From: Photobacterium frigidiphilum
Lineage (GTDB): Bacteria > Pseudomonadota > Gammaproteobacteria > Enterobacterales > Vibrionaceae
Reading direction: 5' to 3'
Length of the DNA: 64,000 bases
NCBI RefSeq assembly: GCF_003025615.1
Contig: NZ_PYMJ01000005.1
Span: 1-64,000, forward strand
Part shown: positions 19,920 through 31,905 of the stretch, in pieces
How positions within the stretch are numbered: position 1 is the first letter of the stretch
How the letters are laid out: each line of letters opens with the position of its first letter
Translations under genes and position numbers: made by a program
The notes under the pieces: model-generated
The model's database searches: none
Told to the model about the DNA's origin: nothing
What the model saw: only the letters and a program-made list of their open reading frames with translations

Positions 19920-20000
19920 CTTGTCGGAGTGCCACATGGCTGAGACCGTATTACGGGATCCGTTGAACCTGATCAGGCTAATACCTGCGAAGGGAACAAG
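19920..20000 (+). promoter_or_regulatory. TPP riboswitch (THI element)
   Basis: The canonical THI-box blocks are present: CTGAGA (19940-19945), AACCTGATC (19966-19974), and GCGAAGGGAA (19987-19996). The outer stem CTTGT/ACAAG (19920-19924 with 19996-20000) closes the domain. It controls thiCEFSGH in response to thiamine pyrophosphate. Confidence 0.96.
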
Positions 20001-22074
<2,074 letters not shown>

Positions 22075-22075
<1 letters not shown>

Positions 22076-23346
22076 TGAGCTCTTTATGTTTACCTGATCA
22101 CTTAACGCCACTACTGATGCATGTTGAACCACTGCTTGCCAATGCTGACCAATATCAGCTTGGCAACACCGTTAGTGTTAGCGTGAGTGAATCGGGTGTT
22201 GTAGACATTAAGATTGAAGAGCGTCAGCTCAGCCTGATTTTTAATCAGGCTGAGGCTGATTTCACCGGATTCAAAATACTGGATCAATGGTATGCCCCGT
22301 ACCCCAGCGTTAGGGAGATGCAAGTAAAGGTAGAGCAAGACAGTCGCGTGATTGTATGTGGCCTTCCTACTGAAAAAGGCTGTGTTGATATTTGGCATCA
22401 CAATGGCGAAGCTCGTGCGGTTTACTGCCATCATGCTGGAGCAGGAGAGCCGCAACGTGCAATGTTACTTTGTGCATTAGCCTTAGATTACCCTTTGGAA
22501 GATGCCGTGACATTAGCACGTGCTCATGCGCGTGGATATCAAAGCTCCCACCAAGATGGTCACGGTGCAGTTAGCTGGCCAGTATCTCGTGAGTTGTTTC
22601 CACGTCCGTTAACGGCGAATCATCCAGAAGTGGATACGCTAGGTTGGCAAAGTAAAGAAGTGGCAGTTGAACCGTTTTCTGCCACTGATTCACTGCAATT
22701 GGCGTTGTATCCGGTGGTTGATACGGCTGAGTGGGTCGAGCGTCTACTTGAACTTGGGGTAAAAACCACGCAATTACGAATTAAAAACCCGCAAGATCCA
22801 CTGCTTGAAACTCAGGTGCAGCAAATTATTGCAGCCGGTAACCAGTACCAAGCACAAGTTTTTGTGAACGATTATTGGCAACTGGCGATCAAGCACCAAG
22901 CATACGGTGTTCACCTTGGGCAGGAAGATCTTGAAACGGCAGATTTAGTGGCGATTCAGCAAGCAGGTTTGCGAATTGGCTTGTCGACGCATGGTTATTA
23001 CGAAATCTTGCGTGCCGTTGAATTTTCACCAAGTTATATCGCACTGGGTCATATCTTCCCTACCACGACTAAAGAAATGCCATCAAAACCGCAAGGGTTG
23101 AACCGTTTGGCGTTATACCAAAAGTTAATTGGCGATACATTTCCAACCGTTGCAATTGGCGGGATTGATTTACCTCGAGCTGAAAAAGTGTGGCGTACAG
23201 GGGTTAGTAGTGTTGCTGTGGTACGTGCAATTACCGAGGCGAGTGATCCTGCTATGGCGGTTGATGCATTTAATCAGTTATTAGTACGTCCTGAATTTCC
23301 TGACGCGATTAACGAGAAAATAACGGATCGTATTGATGCTGACTGA
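22075..23346 (+). CDS. thiE: Thiamine-phosphate synthase ThiE with a long N-terminal extension
   Basis: A 423-residue protein; stand-alone ThiE is about 210 residues. The C-terminal half (about 208-410) is a ThiE barrel with [46 protein letters not shown] and AIGGI. It joins HMP-PP with the thiazole phosphate. The N-terminal 200 residues lack a well-known domain. Within them [19 protein letters not shown] followed by [12 protein letters not shown] resembles the anion-hole and C-terminal helix region of HMP-P kinase ThiD, without its usual GTGC motif. Start overlaps the thiC stop; the end overlaps thiF. Confidence 0.93.
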
Positions 23347-24109
23347 TCAAGAATTTTTACGCTATAACCGCCAAGTTATGCTGCCAGAAATCGGAGAGCT
23401 TGGGCAACAAGCCTTATCTCAAGCACACGTATTGCTTGTCGGTGCTGGTGGATTAGGCTCTGCGGCCGCGCTTTATCTTGCGGGGGCAGGGGTCGGTAAT
23501 ATGGTGATTGCCGATGATGACGAGGTGGATAGCTCAAACTTACAGCGTCAGGTTATTTACCGTGATGCCGACCAAGGTAAAAGCAAAGCCAAGATGGCAG
23601 CTGCGCACCTTCAGGCCCTAAACCCTTATATCAAAGTCAGAGCGGTTCAGGCGCGATTGGCTGATCAGCGGTTAGCCATTGAAGTTGCACTGGCAGATAT
23701 TGTGTTGGATTGCTCTGATAATTTACCAACGCGTCACGCGGTTAATCAAGCGTGTGTTAAAGCGAAAAAGCCCTTGATATCAGGGGCTGCTATTCGCTGG
23801 CAAGGTCAGTTAATGGCATTTGATAATCGTTCTGGAGCAGGGCCGTGTTATCACTGTTTGTTCCCGAATCAGCCAGATGCAGTGCAAGAGCCTCAAAATT
23901 GCAGTAACTCAGGCATTGCTGGCCCAGTGGTTGGCATGATGGGGACGATGCAAGCTTTAGAAACGATTAAATGTATCACCAGTGCAGGCAGTGTGGCCTT
24001 TGCAGCTCTGCAACAATTTGATGGATTAACCATGGCTTGGCAGCGATTTAATATTGCCGCAGATCCACAGTGTCCAGTGTGCCGCCAGCACAATGACAAC
24101 GGAGAGTAA
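23336..24109 (+). CDS. thiF: ThiF, ThiS adenylyltransferase
   Basis: A 257-residue E1-like enzyme that adenylates the C-terminal glycine of ThiS for sulfur transfer. The nucleotide motif [21 protein letters not shown] is near residue 33 (core GAGGLGS). Zn-binding cysteine pairs are CYHC near residue 170 and CPVC near 248. I choose the ATG at 23336 rather than the TTG at 23333, because relatives begin MLTD. It overlaps the 3' end of thiE by 11 bp, implying translational coupling. Confidence 0.95.
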   Translation: MLTDQEFLRYNRQVMLPEIGELGQQALSQAHVLLVGAGGLGSAAALYLAGAGVGNMVIADDDEVDSSNLQRQVIYRDADQGKSKAKMAAAHLQALNPYIKVRAVQARLADQRLAIEVALADIVLDCSDNLPTRHAVNQACVKAKKPLISGAAIRWQGQLMAFDNRSGAGPCYHCLFPNQPDAVQEPQNCSNSGIAGPVVGMMGTMQALETIKCITSAGSVAFAALQQFDGLTMAWQRFNIAADPQCPVCRQHNDNGE

Positions 24110-24116
24110 GTCGCTA

Positions 24117-24353
24117 ATGACAACCCATACCGATAATTCAACCGATGTAATGATCCAAGTTTTGGTCAATGAGAAACCTGTCGAGTGTTCATTAGACTTA
24201 AACCTTGAAGCGCTACTTACTGAATTAGAAATGCCCTTACAAGCAACAGCCGTTGCGCTTAATGACGATATTGTTGCGCGTAGCCAATGGGGTAGCACGA
24301 TATTGAGTGCTGGTGATCGTATTGCTTTATTTCAAGCTATAGCTGGAGGCTAA
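24117..24353 (+). CDS. thiS: ThiS, sulfur carrier protein
   Basis: A ubiquitin-like sulfur carrier ending AIAGG, the diglycine that is adenylated by ThiF and thiocarboxylated. The start is uncertain. ATG at 24117 (MTTHTDNS, 78 residues) lies seven bases after the thiF stop. ATG at 24150 ([10 protein letters not shown], 67 residues) matches the usual ThiS length but has no RBS. Upstream in-frame codons overlap thiF and are unlikely. Between thiF and thiG, as expected for a thiFSGH block. Confidence 0.92.
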   Translation: MTTHTDNSTDVMIQVLVNEKPVECSLDLNLEALLTELEMPLQATAVALNDDIVARSQWGSTILSAGDRIALFQAIAGG

Positions 24354-24354
24354 A

Positions 24355-25125
24355 ATGTTAACTATTGCAGATAAAACGTTCTCTTCTCGTCTTTTTACCG
24401 GAACCGGTAAATATGCCAATAGCCAAGTGATGGCGACATCCATTATTGCGTCTGGATCTGAGCTGGTGACGATGGCGTTAAAACGCGTTGATATTGATAA
24501 CCGTGACGACGACATCCTGGCTCCATTGATCAAAGCTGGAGTGAACTTACTCCCTAATACTTCGGGTGCGAAAAATGCGAAAGAAGCGATTTTTGCCGCG
24601 AAGCTGGCTCGTGAAGCTTTGGGCACTAATTGGTTGAAGTTAGAAATTCACCCAGACCCAAAATACTTAATGCCCGATCCAATCGAAACATTGGCTGCTG
24701 CCGCTGAGCTGGTGCGTCTGGGCTTTATCGTCTTGCCGTATTGCCATGCTGATCCCGTGTTATGTAAGCGCTTAGAAGAAGTCGGCTGTGCTGCTGTAAT
24801 GCCGTTAGGTGCCCCAATTGGTTCTAATAAAGGGCTGGCATCGCGTGATTTCCTTGAAATTATTATCGATCAGGCGCGAGTGCCAGTTATCGTTGATGCT
24901 GGTATTGGCGCGCCATCTCATGCTGCAGAAGCCATGGAAATGGGGGCAGATGCTGTGCTGGTGAATACGGCGATTGCCGCTGCAGCCGATCCTATTGCCA
25001 TGGGACGAGCATTCAAGCTTGCGGTTGAAAGTGGGCGTATGGCGTATGAAGCAGGTTTGGCTGGCACGGTAAACCATGCCATTGCGTCAAGCCCATTAAC
25101 GGCTTTCTTAGATCAAACCGCATAA
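24355..25125 (+). CDS. thiG: Thiazole synthase ThiG
   Basis: A 256-residue TIM-barrel enzyme that forms the thiazole phosphate from deoxyxylulose 5-phosphate, dehydroglycine and ThiS thiocarboxylate. Recognisable blocks are [12 protein letters not shown] near the start, the Schiff-base lysine region [17 protein letters not shown] near residue 97, [16 protein letters not shown] near 125 and [20 protein letters not shown] near 178. The start lies one base after the thiS stop codon. It works with ThiH, next in the operon. Confidence 0.97.
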   Translation: MLTIADKTFSSRLFTGTGKYANSQVMATSIIASGSELVTMALKRVDIDNRDDDILAPLIKAGVNLLPNTSGAKNAKEAIFAAKLAREALGTNWLKLEIHPDPKYLMPDPIETLAAAAELVRLGFIVLPYCHADPVLCKRLEEVGCAAVMPLGAPIGSNKGLASRDFLEIIIDQARVPVIVDAGIGAPSHAAEAMEMGADAVLVNTAIAAAADPIAMGRAFKLAVESGRMAYEAGLAGTVNHAIASSPLTAFLDQTA

Positions 25126-25134
25126 GGGTTGTGC

Positions 25135-26247
25135 ATGAGTTACGTTGATGTTTGGAAGCAGCTGAATTGGGATGATGTACGTCTATCAATCTATAGTAAA
25201 ACAGCGACAGATGTAGAGCGTGCATTACGTAAACCGAAGCGTGATTTGGAAGATTTCAAAGCGTTGATCTCTCCAGCCGCTGAACCGTATCTAGAACAAA
25301 TGGCACAGCAGTCTGCGGTATTAACCCGTAAACGATTTGGACATACCATGTCGTTTTATGTGCCTTTGTATCTTTCTAATCTTTGTGCGAATGCATGTAC
25401 TTATTGTGGTTTTTCAATGGAAAACCGGATTAAGCGCCGTACGCTTACCTTGGAAGAAATTAACCAAGAATGCCAAGCTATCAAAGCTATGAACTTTGAT
25501 AGCATATTATTGGTGACGGGTGAGCATGAACGCAAAGTGGGCATGGAGTATTTTCGCGAAAGTGTGCCTGCGATCAAACAGCAATTTAGCTATCTGGCTA
25601 TGGAAGTACAGCCGTTAGAGCAAGAAGAATATGCTGAACTGAAAACCTTAGGGTTGGATGCCGTGATGGTGTATCAAGAAACCTATAGTGCGCCGACTTA
25701 TGCCGAGCACCATTTGCGTGGCAATAAAATGGACTTTGAATATCGCCTCGCCACGCCCGATCGCTTGGCTAAAGCTGGGATAGATAAAATCGGGATTGGT
25801 GCGCTGATTGGGCTTGAAGAGTGGCGGACTGATTGCTTCTTTGCGGCGACCCACCTTGATTACCTTGAACGCACGTATTGGCAAACCCGATATTCTATTT
25901 CATTCCCGCGGTTACGCCCGTGTGAAGGGGGGTTGCAGCCTAAATCTATAATGAGTGATCGCCAATTAGTTCAGTTGATCTGTGCCTATCGGATGTTTAA
26001 CCCGCAAGTGGAGCTATCGCTGTCGACCCGAGAATCACCCGAGTTTCGCGATAATGTATTACCACTTGGCGTAACGAGTATGTCGGCAGGATCGAAAACT
26101 CAACCGGGTGGTTATGCTAACGATGAACCAGAACTGGAGCAATTCTCGATTAGTGATGATCGTTCGGTTGCTGATGTGGCAGCTGCCGTTAAGCAGAATG
26201 GTTTTGAAGTGGTATGGAAAGATTGGCACCATGCTTACTCCGGCTAA
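25135..26247 (+). CDS. thiH: 2-iminoacetate (dehydroglycine) synthase ThiH
   Basis: A 370-residue radical SAM enzyme that cleaves tyrosine to dehydroglycine and p-cresol for ThiG, under anaerobic-compatible chemistry. The cluster motif CANACTYC (CxxxCxxC) is near residue 83. I choose ATG 25135 (MSYVDVWKQ) because AAGGG lies six bases upstream; the TTG at 25129 does not fit. Last gene of the thi operon. Presence of ThiH rather than the oxidase ThiO indicates the tyrosine-dependent route. Confidence 0.97.
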   Translation: MSYVDVWKQLNWDDVRLSIYSKTATDVERALRKPKRDLEDFKALISPAAEPYLEQMAQQSAVLTRKRFGHTMSFYVPLYLSNLCANACTYCGFSMENRIKRRTLTLEEINQECQAIKAMNFDSILLVTGEHERKVGMEYFRESVPAIKQQFSYLAMEVQPLEQEEYAELKTLGLDAVMVYQETYSAPTYAEHHLRGNKMDFEYRLATPDRLAKAGIDKIGIGALIGLEEWRTDCFFAATHLDYLERTYWQTRYSISFPRLRPCEGGLQPKSIMSDRQLVQLICAYRMFNPQVELSLSTRESPEFRDNVLPLGVTSMSAGSKTQPGGYANDEPELEQFSISDDRSVADVAAAVKQNGFEVVWKDWHHAYSG

Positions 26248-26293
26248 TGCCAGCTAGAATTAGTATTTTTTAGCGTCATGTTTAGCGCAATAA

Positions 26294-26346
26294 AAAACGC
26301 CCGTATACTTCAGCGAATCTTCGCTAAACATGTATACGGGCGTTTT
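26294..26346. terminator. Nested bidirectional terminator, thiH / aminopeptidase
   Basis: A perfect 15-bp outer stem AAAACGCCCGTATAC/GTATACGGGCGTTTT encloses a second small stem AGCGAA/TTCGCT (26312-26325). The end supplies TTTT on both strands, so it ends thiH (+) and the convergent aminopeptidase (-). Confidence 0.88.
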
Positions 26347-26384
26347 AGTTTGTTCTATTTACTGAATATGAATCAACGAATGAT

Positions 26385-28172
26385 TTAGCGCTTCAGTGGG
26401 GCTGTTGCTTGTGCAAGCCATGCGAGATCATCGCCTTCAAGAGATGGGCTGATCACGGTAAATACCGTGTGGTGGTAATTGTTTAGCCAAGCTAATTCAA
26501 CGTCATTCAGCAAGCTTAAATCAATTAAACGGCGATCAATCGGTGCACGCGTTAACGATTCAAAGCCCATAACGGTCATGTCACCTTGGGTTTCTACTTC
26601 AACAATCAACTCTAGGTTTTCAATACGAATTCCAAAAGCATCTGCGCGGTAGTACCCCGGCTCATTCGATAACACCATGCCCGGAAGCAAGGCTGTTGGG
26701 TTGTAGTTCTTCGCAATACGTTGCGGTCCTTCATGCACACTAAGGAAGTGGCCCACACCATGCCCAGTACCGTGGTCGTAGTCGAAGCCATTTGCCCATA
26801 GGTGCTGACGGGCTAGTGCATCAAGCTGAGAGCCTGTCGTGCCCTTTGGAAAGCGAGCTGATGCTAAAGCGATATGACCTTTTAATACCAAGGTAAAGGT
26901 GTGCTTAACCTCATCGCCTGGCTGACCAATCGCAATGGTACGAGTGATATCGGTTGTGCCATCTGGGTACTGACCGCCTGAATCGACAAGGTACACATTA
27001 TCCATTTCCAGTACGCTAGGTTCTGGTTGGTTTAAGTGATTGTAGTGACACATTGCAGCGTTGCTGCCAGCAGCTGAAATCGTATCAAAGCTTACATCAG
27101 TACAGCTGGTATCTTGAATACGGAACTGCCATAGCTTATCAGATAGCGTGCCTTCATCGAGTAGATTACCCGCGGCAACCTGTGCATCTACCCATGCTAG
27201 ATATTTAGAGACTGCAACACCATCACGAATATGACAGGCTTTCATGCCTGCCATTTCAGTTGAATTTTTTTGTGCCTTTGGCAGTAAACAAGGATCAGCG
27301 GCTTCAATAAGATTGGCACCTGCAGCATGTAATGTTTGACCTGCCCATGCATTGCTTGTTGCCGGATCAATCAATACTTGCTTGCCGCTTAATGCCTGTA
27401 AACCTGTTTCCAGTGCGTCAGGTTGATGAATACGAACACCATCACCAACGTGTGAGGCAAACTCTTCCGGTAAGCGAGCTGGGTCAATGTAGAAATCGAC
27501 GCTTGCGTCAGCATGAATGATGGCTGTTGATAACAAAACCGGTAGGCTTGGCACATCGCTACCACGTACGTTTAATAACCACGCAATACTATCGACTTGT
27601 GTTAATAACGCTGCTTCAGCTTTTAGGTTCGTAAGTTTTGCTGCAATTTCACTGCGCTTGTCAGCACTGCTTTGGCCAACAAAATCTAGCCCCATTAACT
27701 TGGCGTTAGACAATGTTGCTGCAGGACGATCATGCCATAGCATTTCGATAGGGTTTTGCTCAATACATACAAGCTCTAATGCACCGGCAAGGCTTTCTGT
27801 CGTTCGCGTTAACCAAGCACCACTGTGAAGGCGAGCATCAATAGCGACTTTACTACCAGCAGCAAGGTTATCTTGCGCCCACTGTACTGGTGGTTCTTCA
27901 ATAAGATGGCGGTATTCAAACACATCGCCAGGTACTTGCTTGCGTACTTGAACCACGTAACGACCATCAACGAAAACGGCGGCTTTATCACGAGTGATCA
28001 CTGCCATACCTGCAGAGCCAGTGAAGCCTGTCGCCCAAAGTAAACGTTCATTATGCGCGGGAATGTATTCGCCGAGGTATTCATCTTCATGAGGAATAAG
28101 CAAAGCGTCGAGTTGATTGTTAACCAACCATTGGCGGATCTGCTCAATACGTTGTGAAATAACTGCTTGCAT
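26385..28172 (-). CDS. Xaa-Pro aminopeptidase P-like, M24B metallopeptidase
   Basis: A long, three-domain aminopeptidase P of about 595 residues, more like the eukaryotic APP1 type than the 440-residue E. coli PepP. The C-terminal pita-bread domain holds the metal ligands in VDSGGQYPDGTTDITRT (two Asp), HGTGHGVGHFLSVHEGP (His), NEPGYY (Glu) and GIRIENLE (Glu). It removes N-terminal residues before proline. I start at ATG 28172, with AAGGAA nine bases upstream; the frame is open to 28202. Cytoplasmic, monocistronic. Confidence 0.88.
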   Translation of the reverse strand: MQAVISQRIEQIRQWLVNNQLDALLIPHEDEYLGEYIPAHNERLLWATGFTGSAGMAVITRDKAAVFVDGRYVVQVRKQVPGDVFEYRHLIEEPPVQWAQDNLAAGSKVAIDARLHSGAWLTRTTESLAGALELVCIEQNPIEMLWHDRPAATLSNAKLMGLDFVGQSSADKRSEIAAKLTNLKAEAALLTQVDSIAWLLNVRGSDVPSLPVLLSTAIIHADASVDFYIDPARLPEEFASHVGDGVRIHQPDALETGLQALSGKQVLIDPATSNAWAGQTLHAAGANLIEAADPCLLPKAQKNSTEMAGMKACHIRDGVAVSKYLAWVDAQVAAGNLLDEGTLSDKLWQFRIQDTSCTDVSFDTISAAGSNAAMCHYNHLNQPEPSVLEMDNVYLVDSGGQYPDGTTDITRTIAIGQPGDEVKHTFTLVLKGHIALASARFPKGTTGSQLDALARQHLWANGFDYDHGTGHGVGHFLSVHEGPQRIAKNYNPTALLPGMVLSNEPGYYRADAFGIRIENLELIVEVETQGDMTVMGFESLTRAPIDRRLIDLSLLNDVELAWLNNYHHTVFTVISPSLEGDDLAWLAQATAPLKR

Positions 28173-28369
28173 GTTTTGAGGTTCCTTGTTGTATGTCACC
28201 ATCCGTGTGACGGAAAGTTGCCAGCGGAATAATTAAGTGTTGATTACTTAACGTTAACTACAGAACATTAATTATTGAACAATGAGATGCACTTTTTTAT
28301 ATCTCGTTTATCGCACTCAGTTGATCTGGCATGTCGTATTACGTTATCGCTTTTATTAACTGGCTGCAA

Positions 28370-29326
28370 TTAGACGGAAGATAAATCACGACAACGACTG
28401 ATGATAATTTGACGTAACCAACTATGCCCAAGGTCTTTTTCTTGATGTTGATGCCAAAATAACGTGTACGCCATAGCAGGAAGCTCTGATGGCAAGGGGA
28501 GTACGACCAAATCTAATTGCGCGGCAATGTAATTCGCGAAATGGCTCGGTGCGGTAAACACTAAATCTGTGTGGGTACATAGGCTAGCCGCGCTGTTGAA
28601 GTCGGGCACATACATTGCAATATCACGTGTCAGACCTTGTTCTGCTAATTTATAATCCAATAACCAGCGGTCATCTTGCCCGCAACGCACCTGAATATGG
28701 CGCTGTTTAAGGTAGTAGTCTTGATCCCATTCAGGGCTGTCAGAGCCAAAAATAGGGTGTGCTTTGCGTACGAGGCAGCATTGAGTGTCACGGCATAATT
28801 CTTGAGAAATGATGCCTTTAGGTGGCATCAACGTTAGCATTGCATCTTTGGGGTTAAGATCTTTACCAGTGATCCCGAAATCGATTTCTCCGCGTTGCAA
28901 TTTATCAAAAGCATTACGCTCCCACGCGCGGGTATCGAGAATTATATTGGGGCCTTCAGAAAAGATATCACCAAGAAATTGCGGTAAAAATAAAGGATAG
29001 GCACTTTCTACCAGTGCCATTTTGAAATGACGATCACTACTCTTTGGCTCAAAGATGGCGGGAGCGGTAAGATTTTCGACATCTCGTAATAATTGTTCTA
29101 ATAATGGGACTAGCGCCAACGCACGAGGGGTGGGCTTGATACCGTGAGCAGAACGGGTAAACAAAGGGTCATTAAATTGGTCACGTAAGCGCGTTAAGGT
29201 TTTACTCACCGCCGATTGACTGAGGTTAAGGCGTTTTGCAGCATGAGTCACGCTGCACTCTTCAAGTAATACATGCAGACAAACTAAGAGATTAAGATCA
29301 AGTCGAGCAAGCTTTTCGAATGACAC
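28370..29326 (-). CDS. LysR-family transcriptional regulator
   Basis: A regulator of about 318 residues with an N-terminal winged helix (LNLLVCLHVLLEECSVTHAA, LNLSQSAVSKTLTRLRDQF, DPLFTRSAHG) and a LysR substrate-binding domain. The TRLR/DPLF spacing is of the NodD/LeuO subgroup. I choose the GTG at 29326 (VSFEKLARLDLNLL), with AGGGG seven bases upstream; an in-frame ATG at 29386 would add residues atypical for the family. Divergent from the MFS pump gene 116 bp away, which is the likely target. Effector unknown. Confidence 0.82.
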   Translation of the reverse strand: MSFEKLARLDLNLLVCLHVLLEECSVTHAAKRLNLSQSAVSKTLTRLRDQFNDPLFTRSAHGIKPTPRALALVPLLEQLLRDVENLTAPAIFEPKSSDRHFKMALVESAYPLFLPQFLGDIFSEGPNIILDTRAWERNAFDKLQRGEIDFGITGKDLNPKDAMLTLMPPKGIISQELCRDTQCCLVRKAHPIFGSDSPEWDQDYYLKQRHIQVRCGQDDRWLLDYKLAEQGLTRDIAMYVPDFNSAASLCTHTDLVFTAPSHFANYIAAQLDLVVLPLPSELPAMAYTLFWHQHQEKDLGHSWLRQIIISRCRDLSSV

Positions 29327-29442
29327 AGTGCACCCCTGCAAAAAGTGATATTCCAAAATGGAAATTCTGGTTTGAATATAAACCATTTCTATTCATATCA
29401 CTAAAGCCTTAGACTGCCGCTGTCATTAAATAGGAAAGTAAC

Positions 29443-30663
29443 ATGCAGCCAGAAACAGCAACGGCAAGTCAATCAACAGCCGTATCAGCAACAAGATTAA
29501 TCACCTTAATGGTGGTACTTGTTTTATTTAGTCCTCTTGCGATCGATATTTATTTACCTGCCTTGCCAGCAATGGCAAAGGAATTTGCGGTAGATACAAC
29601 ACGTGTGCAAGATACCGTTACATGGTTCATGTTTAGTTTAGGTCTTGGTCAACTATTGGCGGGTCCATTAGCTGATCGCTTTGGCCGTCGCCCTATTGCG
29701 TTGGGTGGTATCACCATTTACGCATTGAGTGCTGCAATGGCGTATTGGGCACAAACATTAGATTTATTGCTGGTGGCGCGTTTATTACAAGGCTTCGGCG
29801 CTTGTGCGACATCGGTTGCGGCTTTTGCGGCAGTGCGTGATAGTTTTGGTCCTGAACGTAGCGGTCGTATGATCAGCTATTTAAACGGGGCAATCTGCTT
29901 CATTCCAGCTTTAGCGCCGATTCTTGGTTCATGGTTAACCCATGAATTTGGTTGGCGTTCTAACTTTAGTTTTATGGCGGGTTTTGCGATTGTAGCGGGT
30001 AGCTTTATTGCTATTAGCTTTAAAGAAACACGCCCAGCGGATACCAATATTGAAGGTTCGATGATTAGCTTCGAACGTTATATGTCAGTATTGCGCGAAC
30101 CGGTTTTCTTATTCCATGCGACGCTATGTATGTTAGCGATGGCAGTGATTCTGGCTTACGTTACATCAGCACCGGTTTGGTTGATGATGGAGCTCGGTCA
30201 GGATATGGGGCAATTCACGATTTGGTTTGGTATTAATGCCGCACTCAATATTTTAGCGTGTATGGTCGCACCCAAATACATGGATCGCTTTGGTACTCGT
30301 CGTACACTTAAAACAGGGCTGATCTTATTAATTGGTGCTGGTGCGGCAATGCTGGTATTGAGCAACATCGCGCAAGCATGGGCATTTATGCTGCCTATTT
30401 TTATCTGTTCATTTGGCTTTGCATTTGTTCTAGGTTCATCGGCAGGTAAAGCACTTGCACCATTTGGTGACCGTGCAGGAACCGCTGCGGCATTACTTGG
30501 TTTATTCCAAATGAGTGGCGCGGGTTTGATGGTGAGTTTGACGCAACGTTTAGACTTTACACCACCGATGCTACTGACTTTTCAAATGTGGCTAGTGATT
30601 CCTGGCTTATTGATTCTGTGGTCTAAAGTGGGTCGTAAATGGCACACGGTAGCAGCAAATTAA
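29443..30663 (+). CDS. Bcr/CflA-family MFS drug efflux transporter
   Basis: A 406-residue major facilitator with twelve expected membrane segments. LVLFSPLAIDIYLPALPAMA in TM1 and GPLADRFGRRP (motif A, near residue 77) mark the DHA1 Bcr/CflA subgroup. It exports drugs or metabolites in exchange for protons; the substrate cannot be read from sequence. AGGAAA lies before the ATG. It is divergent from a LysR regulator, and a terminator follows. Confidence 0.88.
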   Translation: MQPETATASQSTAVSATRLITLMVVLVLFSPLAIDIYLPALPAMAKEFAVDTTRVQDTVTWFMFSLGLGQLLAGPLADRFGRRPIALGGITIYALSAAMAYWAQTLDLLLVARLLQGFGACATSVAAFAAVRDSFGPERSGRMISYLNGAICFIPALAPILGSWLTHEFGWRSNFSFMAGFAIVAGSFIAISFKETRPADTNIEGSMISFERYMSVLREPVFLFHATLCMLAMAVILAYVTSAPVWLMMELGQDMGQFTIWFGINAALNILACMVAPKYMDRFGTRRTLKTGLILLIGAGAAMLVLSNIAQAWAFMLPIFICSFGFAFVLGSSAGKALAPFGDRAGTAAALLGLFQMSGAGLMVSLTQRLDFTPPMLLTFQMWLVIPGLLILWSKVGRKWHTVAAN

Positions 30664-30732
30664 GTAAATATTTATAACTAGACGCCTTTGCTCTTCTAGA
30701 GGCGCTGGGTCTCGACAACCCTGTAAAACGTT

Positions 30733-30760
30733 AGCCTGTCTTTGTGACAGGCTTTTTTTT
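30733..30760. terminator. Terminator after the Bcr/CflA gene
   Basis: Stem AGCCTGTC/GACAGGCT, loop TTTGT, followed by a long T run. It lies between convergent genes. Confidence 0.9.
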
Positions 30761-30782
30761 GTCTTGTTATTCGTTCGATGCA

Positions 30783-31685
30783 TTAGCTCGACGTGTTTGC
30801 TGCAGGGGCTTTCTTGCCTTTCCACTGTTGGATCAAGAGACCGCAGACTATCAGCACCAAACCGACCAAAGTTGATGGGTGAATTTCTTCGCCAATAATC
30901 GTTGCTAACAACAGCAGTGAAATAAACGGTGAGATGAAAATCAAGTTACTGATCCGCGCCGTATTGTTGGTTAAGCGTAATGCGTTTATCCACAAGACGA
31001 AGGTGATTCCCATTTCAAATAGGCCGACGTAACTCACGGCTACCCAACCTTGCCATGGCACTGGTTTCCACCCGCCCAAATACACACTTAAGCCAATCGA
31101 GAAAGGTAACGATACCAAAAATCCCAATAATACCCCGAGCACTGGGTCGGCTTTATTTTTGGCATTTAAGATCCAATACATCGCCCATAGAATGGTTGAA
31201 AATAATGCCAGTCCGACACCTAATGGGCTATCAAACTGCAACGCGGTAATATTGCCTTTGGTGGCGATCACTATCACACCGAAATAACCCAGTGCACAAG
31301 CAGCCCAATCTTGTTTTCGAATTTTCTGACCGAGGAATACCGCAGCCATTAATGTCAGGGTAATTGCCCAGCTATAGTTGAGCGGTTGAGCTTGAGAAGC
31401 AGGCAGCAATTCATACGATTTAAATAAGATGAGGTAATAAGCAAAAGGGTTGATCAAACCAAGCGTAAGGTAATAAAAAGGACGGGCGGTAAACGTTCGG
31501 CCTAATAAGTGCAGCTTGCCTTGATAGAGTGCAATTGCCGTCAGCGCGATAGCTGAAACAATACTGGCTGCGACCATCATTTGAATCGGGGTGAAATATT
31601 CAAGGGTGATCTTAAAGGCGGTTGCGACGGTAGACCAGAGTAATACAGCCGCTAAGCCATATCCGAGCGCATGACGTTCGTTCAT
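30783..31685 (-). CDS. EamA/DMT-family transporter
   Basis: A 300-residue inner-membrane protein with two EamA repeats and about ten membrane segments (LGYGLAAVLLWSTVATAFK at the start of the first repeat). The family exports or imports small metabolites such as amino acids. The specific substrate is not evident. The C-terminus is lysine-rich and cytoplasmic (QQWKGKKAP). AGGA lies six bases before the ATG. Convergent with the MFS gene and divergent from rmuC. Confidence 0.85.
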   Translation of the reverse strand: MNERHALGYGLAAVLLWSTVATAFKITLEYFTPIQMMVAASIVSAIALTAIALYQGKLHLLGRTFTARPFYYLTLGLINPFAYYLILFKSYELLPASQAQPLNYSWAITLTLMAAVFLGQKIRKQDWAACALGYFGVIVIATKGNITALQFDSPLGVGLALFSTILWAMYWILNAKNKADPVLGVLLGFLVSLPFSIGLSVYLGGWKPVPWQGWVAVSYVGLFEMGITFVLWINALRLTNNTARISNLIFISPFISLLLLATIIGEEIHPSTLVGLVLIVCGLLIQQWKGKKAPAANTSS

Positions 31686-31905
31686 TTTTTTCCTACGATT
31701 CGGTTAATAATAAGACGGGGGATCAGTGCGCTAGTCTATGCGATTGTTTTTCTAACAACTAGATCACATCTTTCAACGCTGTGATTGTCTCCGCGTAATT
31801 TTTGTCACTATTTTTCACTTGGTTTTCACTAACGGATAACTGCTGGACATTTATCCAGTATCCACTTAGCCTTTATGTCTGATATTTCTCTTTTTTCAGG
31901 TTTAA